Shown in pieces: positions 57,517-64,000 of a stretch of 64,000 nt of DNA (the stretch's first letter is position 1; each line of letters starts with the position of its first letter). Under the pieces are notes generated by a model. The model was not told where the DNA came from and searched no databases. It saw only the letters and a program-made list of their open reading frames with translations. Made by a program: the position numbers and the translations under genes. This DNA is from G963678255 sp963678255 (lineage in GTDB: Bacteria; Cloacimonadota; Cloacimonadia; Cloacimonadales; WRIO01). The stretch lies in the NCBI GenBank assembly GCA_963678255.2, contig CAXXTW010000002.1:1054001-1118000 (forward strand). Direction: 5' to 3'.

Positions 57517-58378
57517 GCTGGGTGGACTCCCATATTGTGATAATCAAATTCTGATCAAATAAACGTTCAACCCCTAATGGGGTTGGGATGTGTGTTGCAA
57601 AATTACCATGGTTAAAACCATGGCCTACCAATATTCAACCCCTAATGGGGTTGGGATATCTAGTTCTAGAGGAAAGGAATTTTGGTAGCGGATGAATTTA
57701 ATCATCGAGGGAGTAAAAGTGCAAACTGGAAGTTCGCACAACAAACATATCGCATCGCTGATGCTGGGTGGACTCCCATATTATGATAATCAAATTCTGA
57801 TCAAATAAATGTTCAACCCCTAATGGGGTTGGGATGTGTGTTGCAAAATTACCATGGTTAAAACCATGGCCTACCAATATTCAACCCCTAATGGAGTTGG
57901 GATATCTAGTTCTAGAGGAAAGGAATTTTGGTAGAGGATGATTTTAATCATCGAGAGAGTAAAAGTGCAAACTGGAAGTTCGCACAACAAACATATCGCA
58001 TCGCTGATGCTGGGTGGACTCCCATATTATGATTATCAAATTCTGATCAAATAAACGTTCAACCCCTAATGGGGTTGGGATGTGTGTTGCAAAATTACCA
58101 TGGTTAAAACCATGGCCTACCAATATTCAACCCCAAATGGAGTTGGGATATCTAGTTCTAGAGGAAAGGAATTTTGGTAGCGGATGATTTTAATCATCGA
58201 GGGAGTAAAAGTGCAAACTGGAAGTTCGCACAACAAACATATCGCATCGCTGATGCTGGGTGGACTCACATATTGTGATAATCAAATTCTGATCAAATAA
58301 ATGTTCACCCCCTAATGGGGTTGGGATATCTAGTTCTAGAGGAAAGGAATTTTGGTAGAGGATGATTTTAATCAATAA
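57517..58378. repeat. Tandem repeat, 245-246-bp unit, about 3.5 copies
   Basis: Units begin GCTGGGTGGACTC at 57517, 57763, 58009 and 58254. The fourth lacks its centre. Each full unit holds AACCCCTAATGGGGTT twice, CCATGGTTAAAACCATGG once, and GCATCGCTGATGC at its end. Changes are few, so expansion is recent. Single-copy relatives are at 8812. Two minus-strand frames in the array are by-products. Confidence 0.9.
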
Positions 58379-58647
58379 GGAACATCAGAAAACATCATAG
58401 CTCCAGAAGAGTGGTAGATTAAACCACGCTATGGTAATTTAATGTCATTAGTTAATTCCTTACCAGTTTGAGAATAAACATAAATTAGATAGAAAATAAG
58501 GGTATGTCAATATTTTTAACAATTATTTATATTTAGTTTGAAAGAAACAGTCCAAAATAAAAAAGCTGTCATTAAGCTATTCTCGAACTTTTCGGAGAGA
58601 ATGGCAAAATTATATTTTATCTGTTTGAGTGAGACGAAATGTAAAAG

Positions 58648-58680
58648 AGAGACGCAATGCATTGCGTCTCTACTTTTTTA
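58648..58680 (+). repeat. 24-bp palindromic REP, copy 2, usable as terminator
   Basis: AGAGACGCAATG/CATTGCGTCTCT, a perfect 12-bp stem with no loop bases, followed by ACTTTTTTATT on the plus strand. Copy 1 is at 14972. A similar hairpin ATTCTC...GAGAGAAT lies at about 58582-58605. Confidence 0.8.
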
Positions 58681-58736
58681 TTGACTCAAATCAAATATTA
58701 TGTTGTATTGTATAAGCAAAACCAAGGAGGTTAGAA

Positions 58737-58985
58737 ATGAAACCAAAAGATCTTTCAGAATTAACCGATCAAGAGCTGTTAGATGAAGCTAAAAAGGTGA
58801 AATCAAATTCTATAGTAAATGCACTCTTTATTGGATTCTTGATTGGAATAGTAATTTTTAGCATGATTGTAAACAAATGGGGATTCTTAATAATCATATT
58901 ATTGTATTTTATATATAAATTAATAAAAAAACCTAATAATAATAAAGAATTGGAAAGACTATTTAAAGAAAGAGATTTAAAATAA
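58737..58985 (+). CDS. Small membrane protein
   Basis: 82 residues: an acidic N-terminus (LSELTDQELLDEAKKVK), two membrane helices (NALFIGFLIGIVIFSMIV and FLIIILLYFIYKLI) and a charged tail (NNNKELERLFKERDLK). It resembles small proteins common in Bacteroidota. Clear AGGAGG ribosome site. It precedes the DUF3667 gene by 3 bp, an arrangement that suggests co-transfer. Confidence 0.75.
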   Translation: MKPKDLSELTDQELLDEAKKVKSNSIVNALFIGFLIGIVIFSMIVNKWGFLIIILLYFIYKLIKKPNNNKELERLFKERDLK

Positions 58986-58988
58986 ACT

Positions 58989-59708
58989 ATGGAGAGGATT
59001 TGTAAAAACTGTAAATCTACTATAACACAAAATTATTGTCCAAATTGCGGACAACCTGCTATTCTGAAGAGGATTGACGGGCAATATATATATGGTGAAA
59101 TTCGTAATCTTTTGAATTTTGAGAAAGGAATTTTGTTTACTATTGTAGAATTAACCATTCGTCCTGGAAAAAGCACGATAACCTTTTTAACAGAAAACAG
59201 AAACAGATTAGTTAAACCAATAGTTTTTTTAATAATTTCATCATTAATCTATTCAGTTTTGAATAATTTTATACATTTTGAAGACAATTACATGCATTAT
59301 TCAGGGAATAGCAAATCTGCAGTCATATCAATTTTTAATTGGATCCAAGTGAATTATGGTTATGCCAATATTATCATGGCTGTATTTATTGGGATGTGGT
59401 TAAGAATAATTTTTAAGAAAAATCCGTTTAACTTTTTTGAAATACTAATACTCCTTTGTTTTGTAATGGGTATGGGTATGTTAATCTATTCATTTTTTGG
59501 AATTCTTGAAAGTTTAACCCATGCTCGATTAATGCAAGTTGGTGTTGTTATTGGTTTTATTTATATGACATATGCTATTGGAGAATTCTTTGATAAAAGA
59601 AAACTAATGAGCTATATTAAATCATTTTTTGGATATTTGTTAGGAATGATAACATTTTTTCTAATTGCTGCATTTATAGGGATTGCAATAGATCTGATAA
59701 TCAAATAA
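58989..59708 (+). CDS. DUF3667 protein, zinc ribbon plus membrane helices
   Basis: 239 residues. An N-terminal zinc ribbon CKNCKSTITQNYCPNCGQP (four Cys) precedes the motif IRPGKSTITFLTENRNRLVKPIVFL and four to five membrane helices. DUF3667 proteins are found mostly in Bacteroidota, of unknown function. Flanked by repeats on the left. Confidence 0.85.
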   Translation: MERICKNCKSTITQNYCPNCGQPAILKRIDGQYIYGEIRNLLNFEKGILFTIVELTIRPGKSTITFLTENRNRLVKPIVFLIISSLIYSVLNNFIHFEDNYMHYSGNSKSAVISIFNWIQVNYGYANIIMAVFIGMWLRIIFKKNPFNFFEILILLCFVMGMGMLIYSFFGILESLTHARLMQVGVVIGFIYMTYAIGEFFDKRKLMSYIKSFFGYLLGMITFFLIAAFIGIAIDLIIK

Positions 59709-59958
59709 AAGTTTTTATTTTTAAGCATTTCAATCAGTTATAAAACATTTATTATAAACTATCTATATCTTAATCTATATCACTATATTTTTGAGCAAGT
59801 AAGCTATACTTGCAAGTATAAACTAAATTTGGACTATCTCCAAGCAAGCAGTAAGGTATAAGTAGAGAACAAGTAGATTACATGAAGAAACCAAGAAGTG
59901 TCAGAATAAGATAGGCAAACTATTTGCAAGGGTGTTCTTTTATTTTCCTTTACAAAAT
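59709..59958. other. Non-coding gap before smpB
   Basis: AT-rich, with a GCAAGTA/TACTTGC hairpin and overlapping ATACTTGCAAGTAT palindrome at about 59793-59817. No tmRNA-like sequence is visible despite smpB being next. Confidence 0.45.
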
Positions 59959-59987
59959 TTGACAAATACGCTTTTTTGTTCCATAGT
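59959..59987 (+). promoter_or_regulatory. Promoter of smpB
   Basis: TTGACA (59959-59964), 17-bp spacer, CATAGT (59982-59987), 31 bp before the ATG, with AGAGGAAAAA as ribosome site. Confidence 0.55.
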
Positions 59988-60017
59988 AATAAAAGAGTTA
60001 TAGATTTAGAGGAAAAA

Positions 60018-60467
60018 ATGCAAGCATTTGAAAATAGAAAAGCGAAATTTGAATACTTTTTCATCATGGAATGGGAAGCTGGGATTGTATTACAAGGAAC
60101 AGAGATAAAATCCATCCGTCAGGGCAAATTAAATTTTAAAGACAGTTATGGTCGGATAGTGGACAATGAAATTTGGCTATATAATTTACATATCAGTCCA
60201 TATGACAAAGGCAGTTATTTTAATCACGAAGCAGAACGGAAACGGAAATTACTTTTACATAAGAAAGAGATCAAGAAGATTCGAGCAAAGGTAGAAGAAC
60301 AAGGCATGACATTGGTACCCAAAAAGATTTACATCAATGAATCTGGGAAATGTAAGGTCATTATTGCTTTAGCAAAGGGTAAAAAGCTATATGATAAAAG
60401 AGACAGTTTACAGGAAAAACAATTGAAACGAGAAAGTGACCGTAAGTCAAAAACCGGAGATTTATGA
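60018..60467 (+). CDS. smpB: SsrA-binding protein SmpB
   Basis: 149 residues. NRKAKFEYFFIMEWEAGIVLQGTEIKSIRQGK, IWLYNLHISPYDKGS, KRKLLLHKKEIKKI and the basic C-terminal tail KGKKLYDKRDSLQEKQLKRE are diagnostic. SmpB carries tmRNA to stalled ribosomes. The ATG at 60018 has a ribosome site; the upstream in-frame ATG at 59976 precedes the -10 region. Its stop overlaps the next start (ATGA). Confidence 0.95.
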   Translation: MQAFENRKAKFEYFFIMEWEAGIVLQGTEIKSIRQGKLNFKDSYGRIVDNEIWLYNLHISPYDKGSYFNHEAERKRKLLLHKKEIKKIRAKVEEQGMTLVPKKIYINESGKCKVIIALAKGKKLYDKRDSLQEKQLKRESDRKSKTGDL

Positions 60468-63181
60468 TAAAGATAATTTTAAATTTAACATTAACCATCC
60501 TCACTTTATTTTTCACTACTTTATCAGCTTTAACAAAAGAAGATATTCAATTTATTCGAACGCATGAGTTGTTTGACTATGTTCAGGACAACCAAAAGAA
60601 GATCCATGACTACATAAAACAGAACAAGAATGATGATATTGCATGGAATATGCTTGAAGATAACTATCGTGTCAGAAGAGATACACTTTCTCTTTTTAGA
60701 TGGTATATTGAGAGAAGTAAAATTCAGAAAAGTTTAAGCCATGCCAAAATGGCTTTAGACATCTCAGCAATTCATCCAGAATATTTATCAAAAGCCTGTT
60801 ATGATTCTCTTTTAAAGGCATACGCTACCCCCTATTCAAAAGATTTTATTACCTATTCGAAATCTCCAAATGAAAATCTTAAAAAAAGAATGATAAGGAA
60901 ATATATACCTTATCCAAAACAGATAGAGCAGTGGGCGAAAGACTCTTTTGATGAGTTTTCAATCGAAGCAAATCCGGAAAAGAGATTGGTATTAATAGAG
61001 AGTTTTTTAAAGGATTATCCGTCCAGCAAGTATTTCCCAACAGCTTTATATTATTATTATTTCACCTTAAAATCATTAAAGAAATATGATACTTTTTCAA
61101 AAGATTATCTAAAACGAATTAAGAAAAATATTAGCCCTGAAATAGCTTATGTCGTTTCTTCTCAAATAAATGATCCGTTGTTTAGAAAGCATTATTTTGG
61201 TGGGCAGCCCAATAAAATGTTGTTAACCCATTCATTAAACCGATTAAAAGCAGCACTAATTAAAGTGGATAAAGATAAAAAGACTTTGTATTACATCAAT
61301 GGTGCTCCCTGGAACAAGAAAATGTTCAAGAACAAGATTTATATGGAGATGGCAAAGACGAATTATTATTTAATATTACATCAAAAGAAAGAGTATGGTG
61401 ACGAAGAAAAAACAGCTATTCTTTTTAACAAAACAAGTAAAAACTTTATTGATGGAATAGATAACTTAAAAAAAATTAAATATGAGAATAATGATCAGGG
61501 AGAGATCGCTAATCTTCATTTTTGGTATGGTAAATTTTATAAAGACATAAAGACACGTCAAATGCAGATGGAAGCTTTAGATCATTTTTTAGAATGTTTA
61601 ACATTAGGCGCACCGAGAAACCCATATGAGAAACAGGTAATGACCTACATTACCCAGTTGAGAGGGTATTTAAATATTCATGAAGATATGTTAACCTGGT
61701 CAAGAAAAAGATTGAATTATAAAGGTCCTATTTTTTCAGACATAACCAAAAGTGCAGGATTAGACAGCATAAAAGCAGGAAGAGTATCCTGGGGAGATTA
61801 TGACAATGATGGATATGATGATTTATTATTATCAGGAAATCTAATTTTTCATAACAACCGAAATATGACTTTTTCAAATGTGACAGACAGTTTAGGATAT
61901 GTATATCAAGCAAATACAGGCGGAATATGGTTTGATTTAAACAAAGATGGGAAGCTGGATTTTGTGACGTTATCTTCGTCACACGAAGGTGAAAAATTGA
62001 TGCTCAATAAAGGCAACAAATTTGTTTCTATCAATGATAAAGCTGGAGATATTAATGATGGTATGCCTTCTGAAGGCATAGCAGTGGTAGATTCAGATCA
62101 TGACGGTTATGCAGACATTTATACAGCTAATTATGAGACATGGGGCGAGAAGTCAGGATATCCAGATAAATATTGGGAAAATGAAGAGGGTTATTTTACT
62201 GATAAAACGAAAAAATTAGGTTTTGTAAATGAACTATATCCTGAATTAGCAGGCAGGGGAGTAAGTCCCGCCGATTTTGATAATGATGGAGAACAGGAAA
62301 TTTTTGTTTCAAATTATCGATTAAATAAGAATTATTTATGGGATAAGCAAAAAGGAATTTACCAAGATATATCTTCATTGGCAAGAGTACAAGGCGAATG
62401 TCAGGAAGGGTACTATGGTCATTCAATCGGAGCAGATTGGGGTGATTTTGATAATGATGGAGATTTAGATCTGTTTATTGCCAATTTAGCACATCCACGT
62501 TTTATAGAATTTTCCGACATTAGTATGCTTTTACGCAATGACGGTATGAAAGACTACACACTTGATGGAGAGAATATAAGCTATCCTGTTTTTACCAATA
62601 TCACGAAACAATCAGGAATAAAATATGATGAGACGCATTCAGATCCCTTGTGGTTTGATGCAGATAATGATGGAGATCTTGATTTATTTATTACCAGCAT
62701 ATATCCAAATGAGCGCACTTATCTATACCTGAATAAAGGGGATGGCACTTTTAAAGATGTGACATGGTTAGCTGGATTACGTACATTTAATGCATGGGGA
62801 AACGCCTATGCAGACATAAATCATGATGGCAAGCTTGATCTTTTGGTAGCAAGTGGTGATGGAGTTAAGTTGTATTTAAATCAAACAGATAATCATAATC
62901 AATCCAAAACATTTCGAGTAGTATGGAATCAACAACAAATCAGCGTTTTAAATCAGGATCAATGGAATAATTACAACAATTCGCCTGCATATGGAGCTCG
63001 TTTATTAATCAAATCAAGAGCAGATAAAAAGAGTAAAATTCGGATACATGAGTTATGCAGTGCGAAAGGGACAACCTCTCAAAATGCACAAATAGTTCAT
63101 ATTGGATATGGTAAAGAAAAGATAGAAAAAATTCAGGTAATGTTCAATAATCAAGTGATTTTTGAGACAAAACCTGAATAA
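60464..63181 (+). CDS. Secreted FG-GAP (VCBS) propeller protein with ASPIC/UnbV tail
   Basis: 905 residues. A signal peptide (LNLTLTILTLFFTTLSAL) and a helical, TPR-like N-terminal half to about residue 420. Seven calcium-loop motifs of type DxDxDGxxD follow: DYDNDGYDD, DLNKDGKLD, DSDHDGYAD, DFDNDGEQE, DFDNDGDLD, DADNDGDLD and DINHDGKLD. Seven fits one complete seven-bladed propeller. The last 60 residues (GARLLIKSRADK to NNQVIF) are an ASPIC/UnbV domain. Likely periplasmic or surface-located, role unknown. Coupled to smpB by a 4-bp overlap, although the functions are unrelated. Confidence 0.88.
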   Translation: MIKIILNLTLTILTLFFTTLSALTKEDIQFIRTHELFDYVQDNQKKIHDYIKQNKNDDIAWNMLEDNYRVRRDTLSLFRWYIERSKIQKSLSHAKMALDISAIHPEYLSKACYDSLLKAYATPYSKDFITYSKSPNENLKKRMIRKYIPYPKQIEQWAKDSFDEFSIEANPEKRLVLIESFLKDYPSSKYFPTALYYYYFTLKSLKKYDTFSKDYLKRIKKNISPEIAYVVSSQINDPLFRKHYFGGQPNKMLLTHSLNRLKAALIKVDKDKKTLYYINGAPWNKKMFKNKIYMEMAKTNYYLILHQKKEYGDEEKTAILFNKTSKNFIDGIDNLKKIKYENNDQGEIANLHFWYGKFYKDIKTRQMQMEALDHFLECLTLGAPRNPYEKQVMTYITQLRGYLNIHEDMLTWSRKRLNYKGPIFSDITKSAGLDSIKAGRVSWGDYDNDGYDDLLLSGNLIFHNNRNMTFSNVTDSLGYVYQANTGGIWFDLNKDGKLDFVTLSSSHEGEKLMLNKGNKFVSINDKAGDINDGMPSEGIAVVDSDHDGYADIYTANYETWGEKSGYPDKYWENEEGYFTDKTKKLGFVNELYPELAGRGVSPADFDNDGEQEIFVSNYRLNKNYLWDKQKGIYQDISSLARVQGECQEGYYGHSIGADWGDFDNDGDLDLFIANLAHPRFIEFSDISMLLRNDGMKDYTLDGENISYPVFTNITKQSGIKYDETHSDPLWFDADNDGDLDLFITSIYPNERTYLYLNKGDGTFKDVTWLAGLRTFNAWGNAYADINHDGKLDLLVASGDGVKLYLNQTDNHNQSKTFRVVWNQQQISVLNQDQWNNYNNSPAYGARLLIKSRADKKSKIRIHELCSAKGTTSQNAQIVHIGYGKEKIEKIQVMFNNQVIFETKPE

Positions 63182-63538
63182 GAATTTAGACAATATCTCT
63201 TAATACAAAAAATCAAGGACTAAATAATTACATTTTAATGATTATTGTCTATTTGAAAGAGAGTAAATGCCTATATAAAATTAGTATTAGTTTTGAAATT
63301 TACACATCCACTCCGAAATAATTGCATATACTCTTAGTTGCTCTTTTAGTGTTTAACAGATCATAAGAAGGTTAACATACAGATGAATCTCATCATCATT
63401 TTCTAACAAAAACAATAATAAATCTTCATTTTAAGCATACATATTCCAGAGGAACAGCCATTTGACATCGCTTCCAAATAGCATTGCTATGGCAATGCTA
63501 TGGGAAGGATAGTATATACATTATCTTAAAAAATTGTA
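63182..63538. other. Non-coding gap with one perfect hairpin
   Basis: Convergent gap. TAGCATTGC-TATG-GCAATGCTA at 63479-63500 is a perfect 9-bp stem with a 4-base loop; it lacks a T-run on either strand. It lies just downstream of both convergent genes. Nothing else is visible. Confidence 0.55.
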
Positions 63539-64000
63539 CTATTTCATTAATAACATTCTTTTTGTTAAGACTTTGTTATCTGTTTTTAACTGAAGAAAAT
63601 AAATACCAGAAGATACTTTTGAACCATTATCATCATTTCCATTCCAGATTAACTGATGAGTCCCTTCATGGAAATAATCAGAGCTTAGTTTTCTGACTTT
63701 TTGTCCTTTGGTATTATAAATAGAAATTTCAGTAAAGTCTTTTTTAGTTAGAGTAAAAGAAATAGTAGTAGAAGGATTAAAAGGATTAGGGTAGTTTTGG
63801 TTAAGTTTGAGACTTGTTAGATTTATAGGATTATCATGATTGCCGACACTATAATGTTCTAAAATAATTGACCCATTTATTAATTGAAGATTTTTTAGAT
63901 TTCCATAAGTATCAATTCCTGCATAACAGGGATAATTTTGAGGGATATTAAAAACAGAAGAGTTTTGAGAGACATTAAATTGACTGTCAAATGATTCGTA
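63539..64000 (-). CDS. Secreted or surface protein, C-terminal part with FlgD-like/T9SS-type tag, partial
   Basis: 153 residues of the C-terminus; the start is outside the window. LNQNYPNPFNPSTTISF marks the beginning of the FlgD-Ig/Por secretion-tail domain. It is followed by EISIYNTKGQKVRKL, GTHQLIWNGNDDNGSKVSSGIYFLQLKT and MLLMK at the very end. Such tails direct export through a type IX-like system in many FCB bacteria. The region upstream (NIPQNYPCYAGIDTYGNLKNLQL) is not recognised. A reading frame on the opposite strand is a shadow. Confidence 0.85.
   Translation of the reverse strand, partial: YESFDSQFNVSQNSSVFNIPQNYPCYAGIDTYGNLKNLQLINGSIILEHYSVGNHDNPINLTSLKLNQNYPNPFNPSTTISFTLTKKDFTEISIYNTKGQKVRKLSSDYFHEGTHQLIWNGNDDNGSKVSSGIYFLQLKTDNKVLTKRMLLMK

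Noticed and set aside
57517..58378. 246-bp tandem repeat as a CRISPR array
   Set aside because: The whole unit is conserved, with no unique spacers.
59709..60017. tmRNA next to smpB
   Set aside because: No tRNA-Ala-like ends or tag-peptide frame ending in a typical AA tail was found.

Overview
The window is AT-rich DNA from a Gram-negative (diderm) bacterium, most likely of the FCB superphylum (Cloacimonadota, Delongbacteria or a relative). The evidence is an lptB-rpoN pair, a secreted protein at the right edge with a C-terminal tag built around NQNYPNPFNPSTT, a protein with seven FG-GAP calcium motifs and an ASPIC/UnbV tail, and a DUF3667 protein. The phylum is an inference; no rRNA gene is present.

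Left block (1-7465, minus strand). An operon runs from a cas6-like gene broken by an in-frame stop, through a radical SAM protein, an FMN barrel/ferredoxin fusion and an SPL-type radical SAM protein, to a multi-pass membrane protein. It ends in the start of a Cas10-like gene that leaves the window. A Mutator/IS256-like insertion sequence with perfect 12-bp ends and an 8-bp target duplication sits just upstream of cas6. No CRISPR array is visible.

Repeat islands (7480-9260, 11540-15540, 29480-34110, 56990-58730). These share a pool of hairpin modules whose stems differ between copies while the flanks stay constant, a repeated segment that reads open on the minus strand, and 24-bp palindromes. 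Two near-identical IS1182-like elements and one IS1634-like element are inserted in these modules. The IS1634-like element appears to need a -1 frameshift to make its transposase.

Core block (15632-29446). A TPR/H-box protein and glutamine synthetase converge. After a divergent intergenic region with a sigma-54-like promoter comes lptB-rpoN-lpdA-hpf, then hprK-ptsH-ptsI-pgi-SIS isomerase, metK and the SRP RNA. HprK, HPr and enzyme I without sugar-specific components here suggest a regulatory phosphotransfer chain next to glycolytic isomerases.

Right block (34206-64000). A cheW-MCP pair; an OsmC protein; a TerB-like protein; an SPL radical SAM/M19 dipeptidase pair; a lipoprotein; a MATE exporter; two tandem paralogous secreted proteins; and a YCII protein. 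A surface-glycan operon follows (CapK-like ligase, frameshifted nadA, flippase-like protein, GT2, WbqC, DegT aminotransferase, GT39-like membrane protein, FAD enzyme). Next are an AI-2E transporter pair, a 246-bp tandem repeat, two Bacteroidota-like small membrane genes, smpB with the FG-GAP protein, and the tagged secreted protein.
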